In this document: positions 55,423 to 63,771 of the stretch, one piece after another
How positions within the stretch are numbered: the stretch's first letter is position 1
Layout of the letters: every line of letters begins with the position of its first letter
Source of the DNA: Shewanella algicola
GTDB taxonomy: Bacteria; Pseudomonadota; Gammaproteobacteria; Enterobacterales; Shewanellaceae
Direction of reading: 5' to 3'
Length of the DNA stretch: 64,000 nucleotides
Assembly: GCF_014648035.1 (NCBI RefSeq)
Contig: NZ_BMQI01000020.1
Span: forward strand, 17,253 to 81,252
Notes under the pieces: model-generated
Seen by the model: only the letters and a program-made list of their open reading frames with translations
Database searches by the model: none
Told to the model about the DNA's origin: nothing
Made by a program: the position numbers and the translations under genes

Positions 55423-57318
55423 ATGAAGTTAAAGTTTGATAAAGCCTTATCATTAGTCGCAATTGGTGTATTAAGTGTTATTGGTTCGGCTCAAGCCGCG
55501 TCTGTGTATGAAATTGTAAACATTGAAGATTACGATTTAAATGGTACTTTAGATGGCACACGAAATGGCTATGCAATGGCCATCAACGACGAAGATGAGC
55601 TCGTTGGTATTTCTAAAGGTAAAAAGAAGCTTACTACAGACGATGTCGATGACTCAGTGATTGATGTCGAGGACGGTATTTCAGAAGCGGAAACCATCAC
55701 TTATTCTGTTTATTCAGAAATTGAAGCCAACAACTTTACTTTTATTGCCAGTGATAACGCTTCAGTAGGCTCTTGGGTGCCAGAGTTCTTCAGTATGGCC
55801 AATACATTCGACCCTTCTAATGAAGATTATGATGACGACGATGAATTGATTGTAAACGATGTTGATACTTATTTTTACGGTATTAACAACAATGGTGTAA
55901 AAGTCGGAGCCTACACAGGTGAAGAACTCACACTAGACTACGAAGGTACAAGTACCACTCAAGAATATTTCTATTACCGTAAATTTGAGCTGCGCGGTAT
56001 AGCGGTAAAAAATGACATTGAATATCCATTAATGCCATCATTTACTACTTATGAACGTGATCAAACTTCCGACGTTGATGCCGCCACGGTTGAAGTGGGC
56101 GGCTGGTCACTTGCTTCAAGAGTCAATAGTGATAACTTAGTGGTGGGTTATGGTAGTACCGAGCTTTCATCAGCCAGTGAAGATCGTATTGATAACTGTA
56201 TTGAAGAAGCTGAAGATACCGATGTTGACAACCCAATCCCAACCGATATCTGTGTGCAAATTCTGCAATATCCAGACGCAGGTAATGGCACTCGTTATAT
56301 CCAATATCAAACCCGTGGTTTTGTGTGGGATCTTGATAATTTAGATGAAGACGGCTTACCTGAAAGCACTGAATTAGAGCTTGGCTTAACCCCAGATGAA
56401 GATTCAACGCTTATTTTTACTTCTCAAGGTTTAGGAATTAACTCTAACGGTGATGTCGCTGGGCGTTCACACGTATACCGTAACGGTGATGAAGATGATT
56501 TATATTTTGATGCCGCATACTGGACCAGAGATGAAAATGGCGATTACGAATACAATTGGGTAGAAATGGAAGACGAAGTCTACTATTCAATTGCCTATGA
56601 TATTAACGATTCAGGTATTTTAGTGGGTAGTTACACTAAATACATCGATGGTTATCTTCGTAGTAAGTTCTTTACCTTTGACACCAACAACCCTGAAGAA
56701 GGCATAACTACACCTAACGATTTCCAAACTTCGTTATCAGATTTAAGCAGTAAAGGTAAAGACATCAACAACCAAGGGCAGGTTGTAGGTTACATTGAAT
56801 CGACATACGACAAAGATACTCCGCGTCCTAAAGTTGGCTTTTTATACGACATGAACACTGAAGAATTTGTTGATTTAAATGAACAATTAACATGTGAATC
56901 AAAAGGCTTTTTGCGTAATACCGATGGCGATTGGGAGCGTAATACTGTCAGCGTACAAGATGGCACCGGTGAGATTTTGACCTATGAAAGCGATATTTCA
57001 GTAGTTGAAGCGAACAGCATCAACGAAGATGGCACGATTGTGGGTACCGCGTTTATTCGTAAACCAGAGTATCAATACGACACCAGTGGTGATTTAATTG
57101 TTGGTGAAAATGGCTTAGCACTGTTTGAGTTAGACGGTAATGGCGACCCTGTGACGTCATATTTACCTCGTATGGTCGTGCTTAAACCAACAGGTGGCGA
57201 AGCTTGTTCATCTACAGATGCTGAAGATGATGGCGCATATGAACGTCAAGGCGCTGCGAGTTTTGGTTGGTTATTTGCTCTGCCATTTTTATGGTTACGT
57301 CGTCGAGTTAAAAAGTAA
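55423..57318 (+). CDS. DUF3466 family exported protein with C-terminal membrane tag
   Basis: A 631-residue acidic, exported protein of the DUF3466 family. A signal peptide (LSLVAIGVLSVIGSAQA) leads into repeated segments of the type ...YGINNNGVKVGAYTG... and ...DINDSGILVGSYT..., which resemble the HAF-type repeats of such proteins. The end, ASFGWLFALPFLWLRRRVKK, is a short hydrophobic helix with a basic tail, like GlyGly-CTERM sorting signals. It lies between uup and rmf, where Vibrio has a similar gene. Function unknown. Confidence 0.85.
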   Translation: MKLKFDKALSLVAIGVLSVIGSAQAASVYEIVNIEDYDLNGTLDGTRNGYAMAINDEDELVGISKGKKKLTTDDVDDSVIDVEDGISEAETITYSVYSEIEANNFTFIASDNASVGSWVPEFFSMANTFDPSNEDYDDDDELIVNDVDTYFYGINNNGVKVGAYTGEELTLDYEGTSTTQEYFYYRKFELRGIAVKNDIEYPLMPSFTTYERDQTSDVDAATVEVGGWSLASRVNSDNLVVGYGSTELSSASEDRIDNCIEEAEDTDVDNPIPTDICVQILQYPDAGNGTRYIQYQTRGFVWDLDNLDEDGLPESTELELGLTPDEDSTLIFTSQGLGINSNGDVAGRSHVYRNGDEDDLYFDAAYWTRDENGDYEYNWVEMEDEVYYSIAYDINDSGILVGSYTKYIDGYLRSKFFTFDTNNPEEGITTPNDFQTSLSDLSSKGKDINNQGQVVGYIESTYDKDTPRPKVGFLYDMNTEEFVDLNEQLTCESKGFLRNTDGDWERNTVSVQDGTGEILTYESDISVVEANSINEDGTIVGTAFIRKPEYQYDTSGDLIVGENGLALFELDGNGDPVTSYLPRMVVLKPTGGEACSSTDAEDDGAYERQGAASFGWLFALPFLWLRRRVKK

Positions 57319-57368
57319 CAGTTATTATCACTAAATCTTAAGCTGAAAGGCGTTGGTTTAGAGACTCA

Positions 57369-57398
57369 AAAAAAATCGAGGGTTTCCTCGATTTTTTT
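57369..57398. terminator. Terminator after the DUF3466 gene
   Basis: AAAAAAATCGAGG and CCTCGATTTTTTT form a perfect 13-bp stem with a GTTT loop and a T run, 50 bases after the stop. Confidence 0.9.
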
Positions 57399-57542
57399 AA
57401 TTTATTTCTCAATACCTTAATAAAAAGTCCATAAAACGATCATTTTTTTGATTGATCTTGGCTAAAAAAGCGTCTATTTCTATATGCAAGGCTTCAGCTC
57501 CAATTCGTCAAACAGAAGCCTGTAATGGAAGAGGACGCATGC

Positions 57543-57719
57543 ATGAAAAGACAGAAAAGAGATCGTTTAGACAGAGCTTTTTCAAAAGGATTTCAGGCAG
57601 GAATAGGAGGGCGTTCAAAGGAGGTTTGCCCTCACGCTAATCTTGACTCACGGTCTCAATGGCTAGGTGGATGGCGCGAAGGAGTAGATGGCCGCCTTAG
57701 TGGATTGTTTAACAAATAA
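57543..57719 (+). CDS. rmf: Ribosome modulation factor
   Basis: A 58-residue basic protein that binds ribosomes in stationary phase and turns them into inactive 100S dimers. MKRQKRDRLDRAF matches the E. coli start almost exactly, as do GIGGRSKEVCP and SQWLGGWREG. The open frame includes six earlier residues, but homology and AGAGG upstream favour 57543. The position next to fabA is conserved with E. coli. Confidence 0.95.
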   Translation: MKRQKRDRLDRAFSKGFQAGIGGRSKEVCPHANLDSRSQWLGGWREGVDGRLSGLFNK

Positions 57720-57730
57720 CAGTCAATAAA

Positions 57731-57761
57731 AATGCCCTCAAGATGCTTATCCGAGGGCATT
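57731..57761. terminator. Terminator between rmf and fabA
   Basis: AATGCCCTC and GAGGGCATT form a 9-bp stem with a 13-base loop between the convergent rmf and fabA genes; A residues precede it and T residues follow it. Confidence 0.75.
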
Positions 57762-57801
57762 ATTGTATTAGGAACTTATCCCTAATTTTTTAAACGTTTG
57801 G

Positions 57802-58317
57802 TTAGAATGTAGATGTATCGCTAAAAATACCCACTTTTAAATCGGTAGCTGAATAAATCTGACGACCATCAACCTCCATAGTGGCATCGGCAATACCTAT
57901 TACTAATTTACGATGGATCTTACGTTTAATGTTCAGTTTGTAGGTCACCTTTTTAGCGTCAGGCAACACCTGGCCGGTAAACTTAACCTCACCTACACCA
58001 AGAGCACGACCTTTACCTTCAGCGCCTTCCCAGCCTAAATAAAAGCCGACTAACTGCCACATTGCATCTAAGCCTAAGCAACCTGGCATCACAGGATCTG
58101 TTTTAAAGTGGCAATCAAAAAACCATAAATCAGGAGTAATATCGAGTTCGGCAACAATTTCACCTTTACCAAATTCACCGCCATCTTCATTGATAGTAAT
58201 AATGCGGTCAATCATCAACATATTATCGACAGGTAAACGCGGTCTATTAGGGCCTAAAAGATTTCCGTTTCCACAGGCGACAAGTTGTTCTTTAGTAAAA
58301 CTGTTAGCTTTTTCCAT
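57802..58317 (-). CDS. fabA: 3-hydroxydecanoyl-ACP dehydratase/isomerase FabA
   Basis: Key enzyme of anaerobic-type unsaturated fatty acid synthesis: dehydrates 3-hydroxydecanoyl-ACP and isomerises the product to cis-3-decenoyl-ACP. The 171-residue protein has the catalytic histidine in [14 protein letters not shown] and the aspartate in [18 protein letters not shown]. Length equals E. coli FabA (172). A FabR-type operator lies upstream, and the lonP gene precedes it in the same direction, as in E. coli. Confidence 0.96.
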   Translation of the reverse strand: MEKANSFTKEQLVACGNGNLLGPNRPRLPVDNMLMIDRIITINEDGGEFGKGEIVAELDITPDLWFFDCHFKTDPVMPGCLGLDAMWQLVGFYLGWEGAEGKGRALGVGEVKFTGQVLPDAKKVTYKLNIKRKIHRKLVIGIADATMEVDGRQIYSATDLKVGIFSDTSTF

Positions 58318-58361
58318 TTAATCCTATACCACTCTAATTAACTATATAATGCCAACAAGAT

Positions 58362-58379
58362 AGCGAACACGTGTAAGCT
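58362..58379. promoter_or_regulatory. FabR-type operator upstream of fabA
   Basis: AGCGAACACGTGTAAGCT is an 18-bp near-palindrome close to the enterobacterial FabR box AGCGTACANNTGTNCGCT. It lies 45 bases before the fabA start and would overlap the -35 area of a promoter whose -10 is TATAGT-like at about 58341-58346. Confidence 0.7.
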
Positions 58380-58394
58380 AAACAACTCCGATCA

Positions 58395-60134
58395 CTAAAT
58401 AATACGTAACTTAGCTAGCAATTTAGCAAAAAAGTTGAGCTCAACATCTTCATCATCTTGACCCGCGAGTTTATCTAATCGTTGTTGTACTAAACCATAA
58501 AGGGTTTCTGAGGCAAAATCGTTGTCTTCATTGGCAACTCCCGCTGGCATTTGCATTAAAATTTCAACGGCTTCGTCCATATGTTCAATGGCATGAACAT
58601 GAAATAATCCCTTATTAACTGCTTCAATTACAGCGGGTTCTAAATTAAGTTGCAACACGTTTGCTTTAGGAATAATCACCCCTTGCTCACCCGTAAGACC
58701 TCGGCGTTGGCATAAGGTATAAAACCCTTCAATCTTTTCATTCACGCCGCCAATCGCTTGTACATTGCCAAACTGATCTAACGCACCTGTTACGGCTAAA
58801 CTTTGTACAATAGGTTGTTCGGCAATGGCGGACATTAAACAGCAATACTCCGCTAATGACGCACTGTCACCATCAATTTCTTGGTATGACTGTTCAAACA
58901 CAATGTTAGCATTGAGGTGTAGCGGAGCATCGCGGCCAAAAATACGATATAAACACGCCGATAAAATCATCATACCTTTAGTATGGATATTACCGCCCAA
59001 CTCAGATTTACGTTCAATATCGGCCACTTCACCGTCACCATAGTGGACAGAAGTGGTAATGCGAGCCGGTTCACCATAGGTGTAATCACCCGTATCAATG
59101 ACCGTTAGCCCATTAATTTGTCCTACCATAGTACCTTTGGTTGGCAGGTTTATGAAATTATCATCAAAACTCTGCGCTGAATAAACTTCAGAACTATTAT
59201 GGCGAAACTTAAGCTTCTCCAGCGCTTTAGCAATAGATGCAGCATTTAACAATGACCTACCGGCATAAGCCTTGGCTTGAGCTAACAATTGCTTAATTTC
59301 AAGCATGTTTAAACTTAAGCGTTGTTGGTGTTCAACAAGTCGAGAACTATACCAAAATAAAGGTAATAAACTCGATGCTTCTAGCTCCACGCCTTCGTCT
59401 TTGGCTAATACATTGAGCCATTGAACGTAAGCCGACTCAGGGTGTTGAATTAAGTCAACTTCGTTACTCATCTCCGCAAGTAGCGGAAAGTGATATGTAA
59501 ATTTACGGTCTTCTAATCGTAGTTGGCTGTAAGCCATTCCAGAACCAACCAAAATAATTTTACAATTAACCGGGATTGGAGCCAGCTCATTATTAATACG
59601 ATAGTAACCGTCATGCAGGATTTGCATTAACAAATCCCACAGGTTTTCACGTTGCCAAATTGACTCTAAACATATAAAAACCAAATGGTTTGACGCTAAC
59701 GCACCTGGCTTATAGAGACTGTTTTTATCCGTTTTTACCATTCGGCCTAATAAATCAGCCCGACGAATGGTGCCTTGTAAATAACACGACAATGATTCTT
59801 GCTTAGCAACAATACCGACATTTTGTGCAGGCAATGCAGCTTGCCATTTAAACTGGATCTCAGCGTCGTCAGACAACTTTTTCGTCGCGACTAAATAGTT
59901 ATTAGACGGCGTATCAGCCTGAGACACTAATGCCTTGATAAATAAAGGTCTATCAACACCAGCGAAATCACCAAGAAACAAATGCTGCGAATCGATTTTG
60001 GTCATTAATTTAAATGCATCTACAGCGCGTTCTTGACCAAGCAGTAAATGACTTAAAAAATAAGTCGATGTTGCAGTTTCTGGTAAATGATATTGAGGGG
60101 CAAGTTTGGCACTAGGCAGTAACGTTGGATTCAT
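58395..60134 (-). CDS. Lon-type protease LonP/YcbZ
   Basis: A 579-residue AAA-related protein with a C-terminal Lon protease domain. The catalytic serine is in IDGDSASLAEYC and the lysine in AIGGVNEKIEGFY, so the Ser-Lys dyad is intact. The N-terminal ATPase-like part has HLFLGDFAGVDRPL at the Walker A position, which is degenerate, as in other YcbZ-type proteins. The frame opens at 60209, but the family starts at MNPTLLPSAKLAPQY. It stands upstream of fabA in the same direction, a conserved pairing. Confidence 0.9.
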   Translation of the reverse strand: MNPTLLPSAKLAPQYHLPETATSTYFLSHLLLGQERAVDAFKLMTKIDSQHLFLGDFAGVDRPLFIKALVSQADTPSNNYLVATKKLSDDAEIQFKWQAALPAQNVGIVAKQESLSCYLQGTIRRADLLGRMVKTDKNSLYKPGALASNHLVFICLESIWQRENLWDLLMQILHDGYYRINNELAPIPVNCKIILVGSGMAYSQLRLEDRKFTYHFPLLAEMSNEVDLIQHPESAYVQWLNVLAKDEGVELEASSLLPLFWYSSRLVEHQQRLSLNMLEIKQLLAQAKAYAGRSLLNAASIAKALEKLKFRHNSSEVYSAQSFDDNFINLPTKGTMVGQINGLTVIDTGDYTYGEPARITTSVHYGDGEVADIERKSELGGNIHTKGMMILSACLYRIFGRDAPLHLNANIVFEQSYQEIDGDSASLAEYCCLMSAIAEQPIVQSLAVTGALDQFGNVQAIGGVNEKIEGFYTLCQRRGLTGEQGVIIPKANVLQLNLEPAVIEAVNKGLFHVHAIEHMDEAVEILMQMPAGVANEDNDFASETLYGLVQQRLDKLAGQDDEDVELNFFAKLLAKLRII

Positions 60135-60391
60135 ATAGTGATAATTTGGCCATGACAACAAAAAATAATCATTCGATATTAGCATAAAGTGCAGCAAAAG
60201 CCTCAGCACATTTACGAGGGAGTATAATAAGGTATGCCCTGTATTTGTTGATGTTTGGACTAAAAAAGCCGCTTATTGGTGTACTACATGCACAAAATTA
60301 AAACAGGGCGATTAAATGGTATACATTTGGGCATATTTTTTAAATTTATTGTTTACAAGCAAACGAGTTACTTATATTATTCACGCCGTTC

Positions 60392-60481
60392 GGAGGGATG
60401 GCAGAGTGGTCGAATGCACCGGTCTTGAAAACCGGCAACGGTTTATCCCGTTCTAGGGTTCAAATCCCTATCCCTCCGCCA
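60392..60481 (+). tRNA. tRNA-Ser (TGA)
   Basis: A 90-nt tRNA with encoded CCA. Acceptor strands GGAGGGA and TCCCTCC pair fully; the anticodon arm CCGGT-CTTGAAA-ACCGG gives TGA; the long variable arm (CAACGGTTTATCCCGTTC) is typical of class II serine tRNAs; T loop TTCAAAT. A tyrosine integrase gene follows 88 bases downstream, so its 3' end is the likely attachment site of an island. Confidence 0.97.
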
Positions 60482-60568
60482 CATTAAATACGAGAAAAGC
60501 CGTTGATTATCAACGGATTTTTTTGTTTCTGGCGTTTGAGTGGCTCTCCATAAGGATTGACTCAGACA

Positions 60569-61912
60569 ATGTATCTTTATCGAGCACCCAACAACGTATA
60601 CTTCACACGTATCTGTTTATCCAAATATTTACGCGACAAGGGCTTCCCCTTTGACGTAAAAGTCTCCTTACTGACTCGTGACAGAGCAGAAGCGGTCATC
60701 CGCAACATTGATGTTGCCGGAACACTCAAAAAAATCATCAAGTCTATTGACCATCAAACTCGTATTAATGACTTTATTCGTTACGTTGATGAAGTCATTA
60801 ACAATCTTAGAGCGCAGTTTGATGCTGCGGATGCTGATATCACGTTCAACATCACGCCGAAACCTCATAGCATCCCAATCAGAGACACTAAGCTGTCTGA
60901 GCATCGTGAAACCACAGTTGTTGCGCAAGCAATGCCTGTACTGGGCTTAGATGAAGCATTAAGCGCATTTATTATTTCAAAACAAAAATCAGCCATCAGA
61001 CCGCTCTCTATCAAGCAACTTGAACAACGCATACGCCATTTTATTGATACCGTATCATCAAAAGAAAAATCAAAAGATAAATCAAAATCCAAAACTAAAG
61101 CTGAAAGTAAGTGCGTTCACGATATAACCAGCGCAGATGCAATGACCTACCGCGATGAGTTACTAACGCAAGGCCGAAGCTACAAAAGCAATAAAGAGTA
61201 CTTAGCCGCCATATTTCAGTTCTTTAAATGGTGTCAGTTAATGAACTACTCCAACCACAACCCATTCGAAAGCGTCACCGTCGGTCAAAAACCGAAAGCC
61301 AAAGCGAATCAAGGCCGCAACCGCTGGACTGCATCTGAATTAAAAAGATTAATACGCTCGACTGCGTTTAACGACTCAACCGACGATTTTAAGTGGGTCA
61401 CACTCATGATGCTTTATGGCGGTTTAAGGCCATCTGAAGCGTGCCAGCTGTTATTAAGTGATATCAAGCAAGTAGATGGCGTTGACTGCATAAGCGTTGA
61501 TGACAGCGGTGCAGGGCAACGAATAAAAAACATCAATGCTAAGCGCTATGTACCAATTCATAGTGCATTACTCGAACAAGGCTTTATGGCCTTTGTGACT
61601 CAACGCAAAACACAACAAATACAGCTGTTTGACTATAAACCCGTTGGAATTAACGAAGACTGGTCAAAAAACTACTGTAAACAACTCGCAAAGCTTCAAA
61701 ATGAAATCGGCATGCAAGCGAATAAGCGTCCAACCGCCTACGGCTTTAGGCACACGTTTATCGATGAAATGAAGCAACTGGATATCAGTGAGCATATCGT
61801 TGCTCAAATCGTCGGTCACGCTAATCCCAACATCACTTTCAGTCGTTACGGCAAAGATGTAAACGTTGCTGCATTGCTGAAGGATATTGAGAGAATTGAA
61901 TATCAAATTTGA
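60569..61912 (+). CDS. Tyrosine recombinase integrase of a tRNA-Ser island
   Basis: A 447-residue site-specific recombinase placed directly downstream of tRNA-Ser, expected to insert and excise the adjoining island. The N-terminal part (about 1-100) resembles the arm-binding domain of DUF6538 integrases; a core-binding domain follows, then a catalytic domain with GGLRPSEACQL (Arg I), a lysine hairpin IKNINAKRYVPIH, YGFRHTF (Arg II), GHAN and SRYG (Tyr nucleophile). The usual histidine of HxxRH is a tyrosine here. A TTG 12 bases upstream is possible; ATG at 60569 is preferred. Confidence 0.9.
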   Translation: MYLYRAPNNVYFTRICLSKYLRDKGFPFDVKVSLLTRDRAEAVIRNIDVAGTLKKIIKSIDHQTRINDFIRYVDEVINNLRAQFDAADADITFNITPKPHSIPIRDTKLSEHRETTVVAQAMPVLGLDEALSAFIISKQKSAIRPLSIKQLEQRIRHFIDTVSSKEKSKDKSKSKTKAESKCVHDITSADAMTYRDELLTQGRSYKSNKEYLAAIFQFFKWCQLMNYSNHNPFESVTVGQKPKAKANQGRNRWTASELKRLIRSTAFNDSTDDFKWVTLMMLYGGLRPSEACQLLLSDIKQVDGVDCISVDDSGAGQRIKNINAKRYVPIHSALLEQGFMAFVTQRKTQQIQLFDYKPVGINEDWSKNYCKQLAKLQNEIGMQANKRPTAYGFRHTFIDEMKQLDISEHIVAQIVGHANPNITFSRYGKDVNVAALLKDIERIEYQI

Positions 61913-62339
61913 TGATCGGGTGTGGTTAATAAATAAACTTTAAACCTAAATTAACAATCTGTCTCGATTGGCAGTAACAGTGTCAGTTGAGGCACAAACA
62001 CTGCCAAAGCTGTCATTATTTCGCTACAGCAGAGAGCGAAATATAATGGTATTGAAAATGGCTCGCAGTCAGTGAGTGCGAAGAAAAACTTATAAATCAA
62101 ACAAGCGTTTCAAACATTGATTTTTTTATAAATTGTCTTAAATACTCTGCAACCCAGCACGAATCAGCTACAGGGTAGTGCGAAACAAACCTTTTCGCTC
62201 TCACTGAGAGCGAAATTAGTTTGTATAAAAGAGTGAGTAAGTAGTTTTAACTGGAGCTTTTTGTGAGATAGTTGCAGCATTTAGAGGGAGCCGCCGTGCT
62301 AAGATGCCTTGTAAACAATACGTAAGATTCGGGGGCTAT
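61913..62339. other. Hairpin-rich intergenic region of the island
   Basis: No convincing gene. Three inverted repeats stand out: TTGGCAGT/ACTGCCAA (about 61969 and 61997), TTTCGCT/AGCGAAA (62019-62025, 62035-62041) and a perfect 10-bp TTTCGCTCTC/GAGAGCGAAA (62193-62202, 62206-62215). The last two share the same core. They may include the integrase terminator, a control site for excision, or small RNA structures. Confidence 0.5.
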
Positions 62340-62681
62340 ATGCGTTATGCGAGTAAGAGATATAAAGCGAAAGTTTCCGAGCTTCACACAAAAGCGCGCT
62401 CTAATGATATGTCCATCGAATTATGGCTGGAATTAAAAATAAGATGCTCAGAATTAAAAGAGTCTAGGCGTTTAAGAGACAAGGAAGGTCAAATTATTAT
62501 TTGGGAGCAGTTAAGTATCGATGACAATATGGTGACTTTTCCAATGCAAACACTTAAAGGAACACCTTTGGATGTCTTAAGCGTCTGCTTTAATGCAGAA
62601 TCATTTATTCGTCTCCAGCAATCATATGGCGAGTGCCCTAAAGAAATCGCTGTTAAGGTCATCGGCTCACTTGAAAATTAG
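62340..62681 (+). CDS. Hypothetical island protein
   Basis: A 113-residue soluble protein I do not recognise. It is rich in Lys, Arg and Glu in its first half (RYASKRYKAKVSELHTKARS) and more mixed in the second. GGGGG lies 5 bases before the ATG at 62340; an upstream start at 62304 is in frame. No signal peptide or membrane segment. Located between the integrase and the HEPN-like gene. Confidence 0.55.
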   Translation: MRYASKRYKAKVSELHTKARSNDMSIELWLELKIRCSELKESRRLRDKEGQIIIWEQLSIDDNMVTFPMQTLKGTPLDVLSVCFNAESFIRLQQSYGECPKEIAVKVIGSLEN

Positions 62682-62846
62682 TTCCAATGCAGTTCTGCTA
62701 AATCTAACAAACTTTTGCCCCATTCGGTGTTACGCTCGTTGAGGCTCTGTCCAGTTTAACCAATTCGGTTGACCAAATTTTAGTAATGATACAAAGTACC
62801 TACACCATCGGAGGCGATTCAAGTTGTTTTAAAAAGGAAGTGTTAA

Positions 62847-63584
62847 ATGCAGTGGATATCTGCTTATAGTCGTTTGTTCAGTATGTTGGATAAAACAGGT
62901 TCACCCGCTTACCATAGTGGCTCAGACTTCATAAAGGTAGTTCAGCAGTTTGACCGTGGCTTGCCGGGTTATTCGCTCTACATTGAAGAAAGAAACAGGC
63001 TAAAACAAAGTACAACTCGACGTGATTTTTACTGGGACATTCTCCAACATCTAGATGAGTCAACACGGTTCGAAGTGTTTCGTGCCTTTATAGATATTGT
63101 CGAGCCTCATTTTCCTACTGAAGCTCAAGACCTTCGAGCATATATGTTTGGTTACGGTAACCCTGTTCCTAAGGCTACTATTCCGAACCATCAATGGAGT
63201 TCTGATAAGCTCAACTCGACACTGTCTAAAATTGACAATGCAATAGATACAGCAAACTATAACAACGCAATGACCTTGGCATATACGTGTCTGGAGGGCT
63301 TGTATAAATCTTATGTTCAGAAGCATGTTCCAGCTAGCAGTAATGTCACTGATTTAATGCCATTGTCCAAATTAGTTCGAACTGACATTGATTCAAAGCT
63401 CTCAGCCGTAGGTAGTTATCCAGCTCAAATGCTGACAAGTATTTCTACACTTACCAGCGCAATTGCAAACTCTAGAAATAGCTTCAGTGACTCACACTTT
63501 GATCATGATGCAAATAAATGGCTAGCTATTTACAGTCGAGACTTAGTTAACTCTATTGGACGTTTGTTGTTACATTTTCTATGA
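62847..63584 (+). CDS. HEPN/Abi_C-like putative abortive infection protein
   Basis: A 245-residue soluble protein. The C-terminal 100 residues resemble the abortive-infection C-terminal (Abi_C) helical domain: a helix with TLAYTCLEGLYKSYV, then ISTLTSAIANSRNSFSDSH and a final hydrophobic helix. RNSFSDSH fits the R-x(4-6)-H motif of HEPN ribonucleases. It therefore may be an RNA-cutting defence toxin; no antitoxin partner is obvious. AAGGAAG precedes the ATG by 6 bases. It is followed by an attC-like site, so it may be a gene cassette. Confidence 0.7.
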   Translation: MQWISAYSRLFSMLDKTGSPAYHSGSDFIKVVQQFDRGLPGYSLYIEERNRLKQSTTRRDFYWDILQHLDESTRFEVFRAFIDIVEPHFPTEAQDLRAYMFGYGNPVPKATIPNHQWSSDKLNSTLSKIDNAIDTANYNNAMTLAYTCLEGLYKSYVQKHVPASSNVTDLMPLSKLVRTDIDSKLSAVGSYPAQMLTSISTLTSAIANSRNSFSDSHFDHDANKWLAIYSRDLVNSIGRLLLHFL

Positions 63585-63594
63585 GCCAAACAAC

Positions 63595-63715
63595 TAACAA
63601 ATAAGGTTCAAGAGGGATTCTCAATGTATATATTTTCAATATGCGTTGATTTTAGTGATTAAGGTGGTGTGCGGGAGCAACGTATTACGTTGCTCCCGCC
63701 GTTAGCAGGGCGTTA
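63595..63715 (+). other. Degenerate attC-like integron recombination site
   Basis: A 121-bp stretch starting TAACAAATAAGGTTCAAGAG and ending GTTAGCAGGGCGTTA. The TAAC...GTTA ends, the CAAGAGGGA phrase, the GGGCGTTA end and the length resemble Vibrio-type attC sites, and it follows a cassette-sized gene directly. A perfect 12-bp stem (GCGGGAGCAACG, 63671-63682 and 63688-63699) lies inside. However, the L-box pairing expected of a functional attC is not clear, and no integron integrase is in view. Confidence 0.45.
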
Positions 63716-63732
63716 AATACCCAAGGAAGCTC

Positions 63733-63771
63733 GTGGATATTCTAAATAATCGAGAAATTGCAATTGCCCCC
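63733..63771 (+). pseudogene. Start of a gene cut by an insertion sequence
   Basis: AAGGAAG precedes a GTG at 63733 that begins MDILNNREIAIAP. This resembles the N-terminus of hypothetical proteins common in integron cassettes and islands. The frame runs into the left end of an insertion sequence near 63772 and soon stops inside it. The rest of the gene may lie beyond the element, outside the window. Confidence 0.5.

Noticed and set aside
63671..63699. Similarity of GCGGGAGCA in the attC-like stem to the tRNA-fMet 3' end
   Set aside because: Only nine bases match and no other tRNA features are there; taken as chance.
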